Of a stretch of DNA of 36,086 nucleotides, positions 25,306-32,713 are shown piece after piece. The position numbers and the translations under genes were made by a program. The stretch is from assembly GCA_030536365.1 (NCBI GenBank), contig JAUNQE010000003.1:1-36086 (forward strand), in the 5' to 3' direction. The notes beneath the pieces were generated by a model. The model was not told the origin of the DNA. It made no database searches and was given only the letters and a program-made list of their open reading frames with translations. The DNA comes from Erysipelotrichaceae bacterium. Its GTDB lineage: Bacteria > Bacillota_I > Bacilli_A > Erysipelotrichales > Erysipelotrichaceae. How positions within the stretch are numbered: the stretch's first letter is position 1; each line of letters begins with the position of its first letter.

Positions 25306-25825
25306 ATATGGTTTGCGGATATTCAATGATCGTTCCGCACTTTATGTGTCCGCAGCCGGTAACAGCACGGATCATCGTTTCGTGTCCGACGACGACCACT
25401 TTCGGATAAGATTCATATTTCCGGAGGACGTTGAGGATACGTTTCCGTAACGTCTCTGTTTCTTCCCAATGGTCGGCTTCGGAGCTGTGTCTGCCGCTGC
25501 TGTTCAGATAGGCTTCGTAGGCAATGTCTTCTTCTTCATCGCTGACAACATTGTAATCCGTATCTGCGACCCATTCATGAAGGTCGGTCTCGACAACGAT
25601 GTCAGCCCCGAGTTTTTGAGATAGAATGGCAGCGGACTGAACGGCGCGTGTATAGGGTGAGCACAGGATCAGATCCGCGCCTTGGAGGCAGGGATCTTTT
25701 GCGGCTTCGCTGATCTGCTGAATGCCTTTTTCAGAGAGCGGAGCGAGATTGACGCCGAAACCCTGATAGATCCCGGTATTGCGTTTTGAATAATCGGTCT
25801 TTCCGTGACGTACAAAATAAAACAT
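25304..25825 (-). CDS. Histidine phosphatase family protein
   Basis: A 173-aa enzyme of the phosphoglycerate mutase-like superfamily. It begins FVRHGKTDY, with the phospho-acceptor His of RHG at residue 7, has LILCSPYTRAVQSA near residue 55, an acidic middle (SDEEEDIAYE), and the second active-site His in VVVVGHETM near 147. Substrate unknown. No Shine-Dalgarno or clear promoter lies upstream: the ATG is only 13 bases after the terminator of the preceding minus-strand gene, so expression may depend on read-through. Confidence 0.87.
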   Translation of the reverse strand: MFYFVRHGKTDYSKRNTGIYQGFGVNLAPLSEKGIQQISEAAKDPCLQGADLILCSPYTRAVQSAAILSQKLGADIVVETDLHEWVADTDYNVVSDEEEDIAYEAYLNSSGRHSSEADHWEETETLRKRILNVLRKYESYPKVVVVGHETMIRAVTGCGHIKCGTIIEYPQTI

Positions 25826-25838
25826 GGCGATCTAACAA

Positions 25839-25861
25839 AAAACGACGCTAAGCGTCGTTTT
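25839..25861 (-). terminator. Terminator of the acidic CCC-repeat protein gene
   Basis: AAAACGACGC (25839-25848) pairs with GCGTCGTTTT (25852-25861) around a TAA loop. On the minus strand it ends in a U run and overlaps the TAA stop at 25862-25860. Confidence 0.85.
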
Positions 25862-26810
25862 ACTCATCATCTGCGAGAGCTTTGCGGAGGAGCTCCATTC
25901 CCTTTTCGGCAAGGTCCAGGATCGCTTTCTTCGCTTTACGGATATCATCCTGCGTTTCCGGACGGTTGTAGTAATCGTCGAAACCTTTGCGGACATTTGA
26001 GCTGACATCCTTGACTGTCTTAACGACGCTCTGTACATCATCGCTCATGAGGAACAGATCGACCGGGGATGGTTCTTTCTTCTCTTCCGGTTCTGCCTTG
26101 AATTCTTTTACAGGTTCTTCGACCGGTGCTTCTTCTGCAGGAGTTTCTTCTTTGCAGCAGCATTCTTCTTTCTGCTCGGATTCGCCGCAGCAGCATTCAG
26201 ACGGTTTTTCCTCTTCGTTCTGGCATTCGCAGGTCTCTTCAACGACGTCGGTCACGGTGTCCTTGATCTCTTCAACAGCATCCTCTGCTGTTTCGCAAGC
26301 ACATTCCGCAGCTTCCTTGACATCTTCCTTGACTTCCTCGACTTCGTCGCGGACCTCTTCAACAGCTTCCTTGACTTCTTCGACAGTTTCTTCAACAGTC
26401 TCTTCAGGAGCTTCTTCGGTCACTTCTTCAACGGGTTCTTCAGCCGGAGTCTCTGCGGCCGGTTCAGCCGGTGTATCTTCGACAGGTGTTTCCTCGGCCG
26501 GAGCTTCTTCTTCCTTCGCAGCGTACTCCGCACCGATGCTGCGGATACGGTCGATCGTGAAATTGCAGGCTTCTTCGCAGCGGTCGCCGACTCTCTGCAG
26601 GAACTCATCGATCTTCTCATCCTGCGCAAGCTCATTGACGGTCGATTCGATCTTATTGCCGGCATTCTTAACGACTTCGATGGATCTATTGACTAATTCG
26701 TCCAGCTTTTCCTTATCTTCATCGTTCAGCAGCGGACGCTGTTCAGCAGCCGCAAGACGGATCTCAAGTATCTTTTCGTTCATTTTCTGGATTGCTTCTC
26801 TTACGTTCAT
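25860..26810 (-). CDS. Acidic repeat protein with paired Cys triplets, unknown function
   Basis: A 316-aa protein I do not recognise. Residues 1-95 are predicted helical with C78 and C82; residues 100-165 are a low-complexity Glu/Pro/Ala/Val region with VEEV-type repeats; residues 166-220 hold ten Cys: C170, C172, C194, C196 and the triplets 206-208 and 217-219. Residues 250-316 are again helical. No signal peptide or membrane segment. The Cys pattern suggests metal binding. AGGAGGT six bases upstream fixes the start. The two helical ends look like amphipathic phasin/apolipoprotein-type helices, but this is only a visual impression. It diverges from the 287-aa gene. Confidence 0.75.
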   Translation of the reverse strand: MNVREAIQKMNEKILEIRLAAAEQRPLLNDEDKEKLDELVNRSIEVVKNAGNKIESTVNELAQDEKIDEFLQRVGDRCEEACNFTIDRIRSIGAEYAAKEEEAPAEETPVEDTPAEPAAETPAEEPVEEVTEEAPEETVEETVEEVKEAVEEVRDEVEEVKEDVKEAAECACETAEDAVEEIKDTVTDVVEETCECQNEEEKPSECCCGESEQKEECCCKEETPAEEAPVEEPVKEFKAEPEEKKEPSPVDLFLMSDDVQSVVKTVKDVSSNVRKGFDDYYNRPETQDDIRKAKKAILDLAEKGMELLRKALADDE

Positions 26811-26816
26811 TGGAGT

Positions 26817-26839
26817 ACCTCCTACGTGCTTTCATTATA
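26817..26839 (-). promoter_or_regulatory. Promoter and RBS of the acidic repeat gene
   Basis: TATAAT (minus strand, 26839-26834) with AGGAGGT (26823-26817); predicted leader about 17 bases. No clear -35. Confidence 0.6.
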
Positions 26840-26885
26840 GCTTAATCGGCCAGCCAAAATACTATCTTTTTTCGACCTTTCATTG

Positions 26886-26917
26886 TAAAATAATACTGGT
26901 TTACTGTATATAGGAGG
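26886..26917 (+). promoter_or_regulatory. Promoter and RBS of the 287-aa gene
   Basis: TAAAAT (26886-26891) preceded by TG, with AGGAGG (26912-26917) before ATG 26924. A TATATA at 26907 is an alternative but would put the RBS upstream of the start point. Confidence 0.5.
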
Positions 26918-26923
26918 AACCAA

Positions 26924-27787
26924 ATGGGAGTTTACGAGTTACTGTCCTCGAAAGAGGATGCACGCAAAGGTTCACCTTTGTGTGAGTTCAACGGTTTCCT
27001 GGAAGATTATCTGGAAACAATCGCCGACGAGGACGAAAATAAAGAAGTCCTCACAGAAGTCTTTGGCATCGATAAGGATGTCAAAATCATCGTCAACCTC
27101 CGAATGGGTATCTCCAGAGAGTCCATTTCTAATCAGATCATCCGTTATAAAGACATTTTTAAATTGGAAGACAAGGCCGTTGTAATTCCTTATGTTCTTT
27201 ATGCAAAAAATGATAAGGAAGAAAAGGCTTTGATCCTTGTAGGCGGTGACTATATCTATGCGAAAGGCATGTATTATTCACTTACAGAACCGGGCAGCGA
27301 ATTCCAGAATTCCAAGAATGATATCGTTGCTATGGAGCTCACAGACAAGGACCGCGTTAAGGAGGTCTATTCGCAGCTATTCACCAAAAGGGCAGGACAG
27401 ATCCAGCGTGATCTGGACCGCCGTCATTTCAACAACTACGATGAGAGCTTTGCACACGCATTAGAGTTATCCGATGGCATCCGCAGTGAGCTGGAAGAAA
27501 AGCTCGGAAACACGGAGGAGAAGGAGGAACTGATCCGTTCCTGCATCAGCCGCTGGTTCCTGATCAAGAAGTTCACATATGTTCAGTACATGGTCGATAA
27601 GACGATCCTCAACACAAAGTTCGCCGGAAACGTCAAGGCGCAGCGTAATCAGGCTAAGCAGAACGCTGACAACATCCGCTTCGTTTCGATCTCCGACATG
27701 TGGAGAGGAAAACTGGAAAAACCGGTCCCCGAAGAAATCCAGCCGGCCATCGTTGAAGCAGAAAGCGAAGTTGTCGAAGAGGCTTAA
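26924..27787 (+). CDS. Conserved-looking cytoplasmic protein, unknown function
   Basis: A 287-aa protein I do not recognise. It has no signal peptide or membrane helix. Residues 1-115 mix alpha and beta segments (VKIIVNLRMGISRESI, AVVIPYVLYAK, ALILVGGDYIYAKGMYY); residues 145-265 are charged and helical, and the tail is acidic (EAESEVVEEA). A good AGGAGG site sets the start. Its own terminator separates it from the XpaC-like operon, and it shares a 113-base divergent promoter region with the acidic CCC protein, which suggests joint regulation. Confidence 0.72.
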   Translation: MGVYELLSSKEDARKGSPLCEFNGFLEDYLETIADEDENKEVLTEVFGIDKDVKIIVNLRMGISRESISNQIIRYKDIFKLEDKAVVIPYVLYAKNDKEEKALILVGGDYIYAKGMYYSLTEPGSEFQNSKNDIVAMELTDKDRVKEVYSQLFTKRAGQIQRDLDRRHFNNYDESFAHALELSDGIRSELEEKLGNTEEKEELIRSCISRWFLIKKFTYVQYMVDKTILNTKFAGNVKAQRNQAKQNADNIRFVSISDMWRGKLEKPVPEEIQPAIVEAESEVVEEA

Positions 27788-27830
27788 AACCGCTCTGATT
27801 AACAGCTCAGACCATCAAAGAATAAGGGAT

Positions 27831-27857
27831 AAGGAAGTGCGTTATACTTCCTTTTTT
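27831..27857 (+). terminator. Terminator abutting the XpaC-like promoter
   Basis: AAGGAAGT (27831-27838) pairs with ACTTCCTT (27846-27853), followed by a run of T. The next promoter hexamer begins five bases later. Confidence 0.85.
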
Positions 27858-27859
27858 CG

Positions 27860-27874
27860 TGTATAATTAGTTAC
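27860..27874 (+). promoter_or_regulatory. XpaC-like operon promoter, predicted leaderless
   Basis: TATAAT (27862-27867) preceded by TG; ATG 27875 is eight bases past the last base, with no Shine-Dalgarno. The -35 position would fall inside the terminator loop, so the promoter probably works from its -10. Confidence 0.65.
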
Positions 27875-28801
27875 ATGAGAAGAAGAAGTTCAGGGTTTGG
27901 GTTTTGGTTGTTCTTTATTATTCTGTTAAGCAGCGGATTTGAATTATTCTACGGTCTGTTTGAACTTGCGATCGTCGGTATCTTCGGATACACGATCTAC
28001 CAGATCATCAAGAATATCATTCAAAGCGGCCAGCGCAGAAACAACATAAGAACCACAACAACCAGCACCAAAACAACCAACATGTCCAACAAGGAACGTA
28101 ACCTTATTGATGAGCGTCTGCGTGAGTATTTTAAAGACCACTACCGTCTGCCGGTCGTGGACAACATCGCTCTCACCACGCAGAACGGTTCTTTTACTAC
28201 GGTCGAAAACCTGTTCATTTCCTACGGTGAGGAGAATATCCTCTCGCTCGAGGAGTTCCAGAAATACGATCCGGTCCTTTACAATTCCGTCGTGAATCTG
28301 CTTCTGGCCTTCGCCAAGCAGAAGGAAGATGTCATGGGCGCCGAAGTCAAGACGAATGAGGTCAAGACCGGCAAGAAGCTTTCCGATGCCCAGAAGTATA
28401 TCGATCAGATCAATCAGCTGAATACAGACATCCCGAACGAGGAGATCTCCAACAGCCTGTTCCAGACCTGCGCTTTGCTGAAGCAGATCGACCTGTCTGA
28501 CAAGGAAAACAAGGAAGCGAAGCTGTCCAAGCTGTATGATTACTATCTGCCGATCCTGACCGGTATCCTTGAGAATTACCGCAATCTGCAGAAGACCGGA
28601 ACGGATTCCAAGGAATTCAAAGATTCCGAGACACAGCTGATCAAAACGATCATCCTGATCAACGAAGCTCTGAAGACGATCAATGAATCGCTTCACGAAG
28701 AAGACTATATGAACCTTTCCGCGGATATCACGACCCTTCAGTCGCTGCTGAAGAAGGACGGTCTTGTGGAAAGCAATCCTTTCAAGGAGGATGCAGAATG
28801 A
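27875..28801 (+). CDS. XpaC-like membrane protein
   Basis: A 308-aa protein. After a basic start, one or two hydrophobic segments at about residues 8-50 anchor it. Residues about 70-130 form a small soluble domain, and residues about 165-300 are helical and resemble the XpaC family (5-bromo-4-chloroindolyl phosphate hydrolysis protein): DYYLPILTGILENYRNL and the ending DITTLQSLLKKDGL are typical. XpaC usually pairs with TelA in toxic-anion or envelope stress operons; here the partners are an unknown protein and a tandem AAA+ ATPase, coupled by ATGA overlaps. Confidence 0.75.
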   Translation: MRRRSSGFGFWLFFIILLSSGFELFYGLFELAIVGIFGYTIYQIIKNIIQSGQRRNNIRTTTTSTKTTNMSNKERNLIDERLREYFKDHYRLPVVDNIALTTQNGSFTTVENLFISYGEENILSLEEFQKYDPVLYNSVVNLLLAFAKQKEDVMGAEVKTNEVKTGKKLSDAQKYIDQINQLNTDIPNEEISNSLFQTCALLKQIDLSDKENKEAKLSKLYDYYLPILTGILENYRNLQKTGTDSKEFKDSETQLIKTIILINEALKTINESLHEEDYMNLSADITTLQSLLKKDGLVESNPFKEDAE

Positions 28802-29322
28802 GTCAGAGAAACAAGCCAAACGACTTCCTCGACGAAGTCTTTTCGGAACTCGACAAAAACCTTACCAGCAACGAAAGCCAGGAAGAACTCTTAAAGAGAG
28901 TCCTTTCTTACAATTCCGGCAATTCCATTAATTACAGAACGAATTACAATTCCCGGGTAGTCAAAAGACCGTCTCTGCCGACCATCAACCAGATCGGTGA
29001 ATTCAGCGGACGCTATGACTGCTTCCAGAAACTGCTGATGAATGTGGACTACGGTCCGAATAACTCCAGTGAGTATGTGGAAGGTCATGCAGAGGCGCTC
29101 AACAAGTACATGGCGCAGGCGCAGGCTGCTTCCAAGGATCTTTCAGTCGTGGAAGCGCGTGTCAACGAAGAGATCACGAAGTATAACCACATCAACCGTG
29201 AAAGGATCTTTGTCAAAGGGTATTATGACGGCCTGATCTACGTATACAGAGCATTAAAGAAATCCAAGGAACTGATCGTTACCAAGATCCAGAACGAGTT
29301 ACGCAAGGGGTTGAATCTATGA
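28798..29322 (+). CDS. Unknown helical protein of the XpaC/AAA operon
   Basis: A 174-aa cytoplasmic protein I do not recognise. The first 55 residues are polar and rich in Asn and Ser; residues 60-174 are predicted helical with a basic end (SKELIVTKIQNELRKGL). AAGGAGG (28784-28790) seven bases before the ATG supports the start. It overlaps both neighbours by ATGA, so stoichiometric production with the XpaC-like protein and the ATPase is likely, perhaps as an adaptor. That role is inference from position only. Confidence 0.78.
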   Translation: MSQRNKPNDFLDEVFSELDKNLTSNESQEELLKRVLSYNSGNSINYRTNYNSRVVKRPSLPTINQIGEFSGRYDCFQKLLMNVDYGPNNSSEYVEGHAEALNKYMAQAQAASKDLSVVEARVNEEITKYNHINRERIFVKGYYDGLIYVYRALKKSKELIVTKIQNELRKGLNL

Positions 29323-31319
29323 AAAAAGTCGATAAAGATGAACTGATGAACGAAGTGCTGGGCAAGAAGCGCCCGTATTCTTCCGTTTATACCGATTCGA
29401 TGGATATGCTGAAGAGCACTGAGGATGAGCTGAACCGCATCATCGCCGAGAACGAAAAGAAGCTTCAGGAGATGACTGAACGCAGCAGCTACAGTGAAGA
29501 TAAGATCAATTCACTGAAAGCGGAGATCGAGAAGGATTTCAACGTCAAGATCGATCTGCCGGAGACAGTTGTTGTCGGCAAAGATTCCAAGGAAGTCTTC
29601 GAAGCGATCGAAAAGGAAATGAACGAGATCTGCATCGGCCAGGAAAAAGCAGTCGATGATATCACCGTTGCTTTCCGCCGTCCGTTCGTGACCGGCTCCG
29701 ATCCGAAGAAGATCCGCAACTCCATCCTGCTGATGGGCTCCAACGGTTCCGGCAGACACCTGCTCGTCGAAACGATGGCAGACCTGCTCAAGAAGCACGG
29801 TCTCACCGTATCTTCCGAAGTCATCGGGATCGATATGTCCCGTTACCAGTCGTCCTCCCAGGAAGCGCTCTTCCTGCAGGACCTCTATGCCGCTCTTCAG
29901 GGCAAGAACCCGGTCATCATCTTTGAGAACTTCACACAGGCCAGCCCGGTCTACAACCGTATGCTGGCGGACCTTGTCATCAACGGACAGTGCATCCTCA
30001 ACAAGCGTTATGTCTTCGCGAATAACCAGCTGCAGGAAGCAACACAGAAACTGACAAAAGAAGCGATCGACCATCTCGACGGCAACAATAAGACTCTGGT
30101 CTTCATCACCGAAGGAAAAGCGTCTTCCGTCATGGATGTCTTCGGCAAGAGCTTCGTCGAAACGATCGTCGACCAGATCAAGACAGTACCGTACGATGAG
30201 GGTTCGCTGAAGATCCTCGTCGACAAGATGCTCGATGACCTTTCCCTCAAGTGCAAGACCCAACTTGAGATCGAGGTGGATGTTGCCCAGAGCTTCAAGG
30301 ATTATCTCCTTACCTGCTATGAACCGAACGACGGGATCGATTCGATCTCGCCGATCATCAATAAAGTCTATGACAACCTTGTCGAACTCGCGCTGCGTCA
30401 GGATGACCTTAACAGCCTGGTGCTGATCCACGAGGGAGATGACGTTGTCGCCAAAGAAGCGGAACGCAGTTTCCCGCTGAGCATCAAAAATGATTCCGAA
30501 GCCGAGAGAGCTGAGATCCAGAAGGAACTCGACGCGATCGTCGGCCTGGATAAAGTCAAGGATTATCTCCTGAGCCTGGAAAAACAGGTCAAGGTCAACC
30601 AGCTGCGCCGTCAGAAGGGACTGAAGACCTACGATGTTTCCAAACATATGATCTTTACCGGCAACCCCGGTACCGGTAAAACAACGATCGCCCGTATCAT
30701 CTCCCGTCTGATGAAGGCGAGCGGCATCCTCAGACAGGGCCAGCTCGTTGAAGTTACCCGCGCGAACCTGGTCGGCAAATATGTCGGTCATACCGCGCCG
30801 CTGACGATGGACGTCATCGAGAGCGCGCTGGGCGGTGTCCTGTTCATCGATGAAGCGTACTCGCTTTACCGCGGCAGAGACGATTCCTTCGGACTTGAAG
30901 CGATCGATACATTGGTCAAGGGCATGGAAGATCACCGTGATGACCTGATCGTCATCCTCGCCGGATACGATAAGGAAATGCAGGAATTCCTGACTGCCAA
31001 CACCGGTCTTAAATCCCGTTTCGCGAACATCATCCACTTCGAGGATTACACCGGCGAAGAGCTGATGCTGATCGCCTGCTCGATCGCGAAGGGCAAGGAT
31101 TACAAGATCGCCGAAGAAGCCAAGCAGCCGCTGCAGAACTACTTCACACTGATGCAGGCAAGAAAAGATGTTACCTCCGGCAACGGCCGTATGGCCAGAA
31201 ATCTGGTCGAGGATGCGATCCTCCGCCAGTCCGCCCGTCTGCTGAACAATCCGGAAGATGAAATCGATGTACTGAAACTGGAAGACTTCGATCTTTCCAA
31301 TATGACAGAAATGAAATAA
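29319..31319 (+). CDS. Tandem AAA+ protein: degenerate Clp-like domain plus active CbbX/SpoVK-like domain
   Basis: A 666-aa protein. Residues 20-90 are a coiled coil. Residues about 95-330 resemble a Clp/Hsp100 D2 domain (IGQEKAVDDITVAFRRP, IDMSRYQ) but Walker A reads GSNGSGRH (R146 for Lys, H147 for Thr) and Walker B reads VIIFEN (E203, N204), so nucleotide hydrolysis is unlikely. Residues about 400-660 are a CbbX/SpoVK-type AAA+ domain with GNPGTGKT (K454, T455) and VLFIDEAYSLY (D511, E512), plus the Arg-finger region GLKSRFANIIHF. The operon suggests remodelling of an envelope-bound complex with the XpaC-like protein. Confidence 0.87.
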   Translation: MKKVDKDELMNEVLGKKRPYSSVYTDSMDMLKSTEDELNRIIAENEKKLQEMTERSSYSEDKINSLKAEIEKDFNVKIDLPETVVVGKDSKEVFEAIEKEMNEICIGQEKAVDDITVAFRRPFVTGSDPKKIRNSILLMGSNGSGRHLLVETMADLLKKHGLTVSSEVIGIDMSRYQSSSQEALFLQDLYAALQGKNPVIIFENFTQASPVYNRMLADLVINGQCILNKRYVFANNQLQEATQKLTKEAIDHLDGNNKTLVFITEGKASSVMDVFGKSFVETIVDQIKTVPYDEGSLKILVDKMLDDLSLKCKTQLEIEVDVAQSFKDYLLTCYEPNDGIDSISPIINKVYDNLVELALRQDDLNSLVLIHEGDDVVAKEAERSFPLSIKNDSEAERAEIQKELDAIVGLDKVKDYLLSLEKQVKVNQLRRQKGLKTYDVSKHMIFTGNPGTGKTTIARIISRLMKASGILRQGQLVEVTRANLVGKYVGHTAPLTMDVIESALGGVLFIDEAYSLYRGRDDSFGLEAIDTLVKGMEDHRDDLIVILAGYDKEMQEFLTANTGLKSRFANIIHFEDYTGEELMLIACSIAKGKDYKIAEEAKQPLQNYFTLMQARKDVTSGNGRMARNLVEDAILRQSARLLNNPEDEIDVLKLEDFDLSNMTEMK

Positions 31320-31345
31320 AAGAGCCGTGTGCTCTTTTATTTTTG
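31318..31345 (+). terminator. Terminator of the XpaC/AAA operon
   Basis: AAAAGAGC (31318-31325) pairs with GCTCTTTT (31331-31338), followed by ATTTTT. The ATPase stop codon overlaps the 5' arm. Confidence 0.88.
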
Positions 31346-31352
31346 CAAAGGA

Positions 31353-31367
31353 TGATAAAATAAAGGT
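31353..31367 (+). promoter_or_regulatory. Promoter of the small membrane protein gene, predicted leaderless
   Basis: TGATAAAAT (31353-31361), identical to the macro-domain promoter. ATG 31368 is seven bases past its last base. The AAAGG next to the ATG is too close to act as a ribosome-binding site. Confidence 0.68.
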
Positions 31368-31793
31368 ATGAAAAAGAATGGTTACAGATTAGGATTCTAC
31401 TATTTTCAGGTCTATGGCTATCTTTATGTATGCGCGTTCTTTGATCTGATGATGATGCTTATCTTTATTTCCGGCGGTTTTATGGATATTGATCTGTACA
31501 TCCCGAGAATGAATATGATCAACTATATCATGGCGGCTTTCCATCTGTTCAAAGCGGTCATGTATATCGTTATCGCGATCTGGATGCGCGGATTCCGTCA
31601 GAATTCCGAAAAGATGCTGATCTGGATCAAGATCGCGAATCTTCTGCTCGGCACCTTCTATGTTTTGGTCCGTCTCCGCTACACATTTGATGTGGATATC
31701 TATGATGTGATCGCGGTACTGATCGTTACAGGCATTCCGCTTCTGATCAATTATCTCTATTTCAAAAAACGCGCTGAGCTTTTCTGCAATTAA
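31368..31793 (+). CDS. Small four-helix membrane protein, unknown function
   Basis: A 141-aa integral membrane protein I do not recognise. Hydrophobic segments lie at about residues 14-38, 48-70, 84-102 and 110-130, separated by short charged loops, with a basic/aromatic C-terminus. Its stop codon overlaps the AAGGAG site of the lipoprotein gene that starts 12 bases later, so the two are co-transcribed. Function cannot be told from the sequence. Confidence 0.8.
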   Translation: MKKNGYRLGFYYFQVYGYLYVCAFFDLMMMLIFISGGFMDIDLYIPRMNMINYIMAAFHLFKAVMYIVIAIWMRGFRQNSEKMLIWIKIANLLLGTFYVLVRLRYTFDVDIYDVIAVLIVTGIPLLINYLYFKKRAELFCN

Positions 31794-31804
31794 GGAGTTC
31801 GCTT

Positions 31805-32713
31805 ATGAAGAAACTGCTGCTAGTCCTGCTGCTTTTACTGAGCTTTACTGCCTGCACGAAAAACCCGGAAAATGTTTCCGGGGATCCGACAACAGTTCCT
31901 ACTGCGACGCCTGCCCCGACTGCGGCGACGCAGGCAAATAACACCATTAAACCGACCGCTTCACCAACGCAGAAACCCAAAGTGCAGTTTGTGGACGAAG
32001 CAATAAACCAGATGCGACAGTATATGGCACCGGCAAAGCTCGGTATCATTTATGCCGGAACGCTTTACGGTTCGCAGGAGGAGATCGACCAGAAATTCGA
32101 TTTGATCAGCAAGAATTATCCTTTTCTTCTAAATATGGAAGAGGATCAGATCGTCTATGGCGATATCCGCGAAGGCGAGCTCTACATGATGCTGATCCTG
32201 GTCCCGGAAGAGAACGCGACGCTCTCGCTCAACAGCCTGAAAGACGGCTCGGTCCTGTATCGTGATGAATATGGAACCCCGATCGTATTCATCGATACGA
32301 TCGTTGCGGGTAACCCGACAGCTGAGGTCACTGTCGTCGCCAAAGGAACAGAACCCGTCAGCATCCGTCCGGCTCTTTCACTTTATGACGGCAGGATCCG
32401 CGAAAATATGAACATGCTGATCCTGGACCTTTCCGATTACGACTGGCTGACGGAGAACGGAGATGTCCCCTTTTACCAGCAGGCCTGTTTTGACAGGATC
32501 ATGTACCGTGAGGATGTGCAGTCAAAGATCAATGCCGGTAAGCAGATCCGGCCGCTCTGGGATATGGAGATCGAAGGTCAGTACTACCTTTGTTTCGGGC
32601 TGGGCGACGATCCCACTGATTCCGCAAAGATCGACTGTTTCTACTGCTCCCGTCCGGACAGCGATAAAGTCTACTATTCCGAGAATCTACCCGATTGGAC
32701 ACTATTGAATTAA
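31805..32713 (+). CDS. Predicted lipoprotein, unknown function
   Basis: A 302-aa secreted protein with a type II signal peptide: MKKLLLVLLLLLSF followed by lipobox TAC, Cys at residue 17. A Thr/Pro/Ala-rich linker (about 20-58) is followed by a folded domain of about 240 residues that I do not recognise; it includes a TIVAGNPTAEVTVVAKGTEP beta-rich part. Likely tethered to the outer face of the membrane. AAGGAG precedes the ATG. Its TAA overlaps the ATG of the next gene (TAATG). Confidence 0.82.
   Translation: MKKLLLVLLLLLSFTACTKNPENVSGDPTTVPTATPAPTAATQANNTIKPTASPTQKPKVQFVDEAINQMRQYMAPAKLGIIYAGTLYGSQEEIDQKFDLISKNYPFLLNMEEDQIVYGDIREGELYMMLILVPEENATLSLNSLKDGSVLYRDEYGTPIVFIDTIVAGNPTAEVTVVAKGTEPVSIRPALSLYDGRIRENMNMLILDLSDYDWLTENGDVPFYQQACFDRIMYREDVQSKINAGKQIRPLWDMEIEGQYYLCFGLGDDPTDSAKIDCFYCSRPDSDKVYYSENLPDWTLLN

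Noticed and set aside
25826-25838. Leaderless promoter for the histidine phosphatase
   Set aside because: A TTAGAT-like sequence lies before the ATG, but the predicted start would fall inside the start codon, so it does not fit the spacing of the other five.
25987-26913. Long Ser/Thr-rich open frame on the plus strand
   Set aside because: It is the antisense of the Glu/Val-rich repeats of the CCC protein; Ser-rich frames arise automatically there. The minus frame has a strong RBS, promoter and terminator.
29511-31037. 508-codon open frame on the minus strand
   Set aside because: Antisense shadow of the tandem AAA+ gene, whose Walker motifs are unambiguous.
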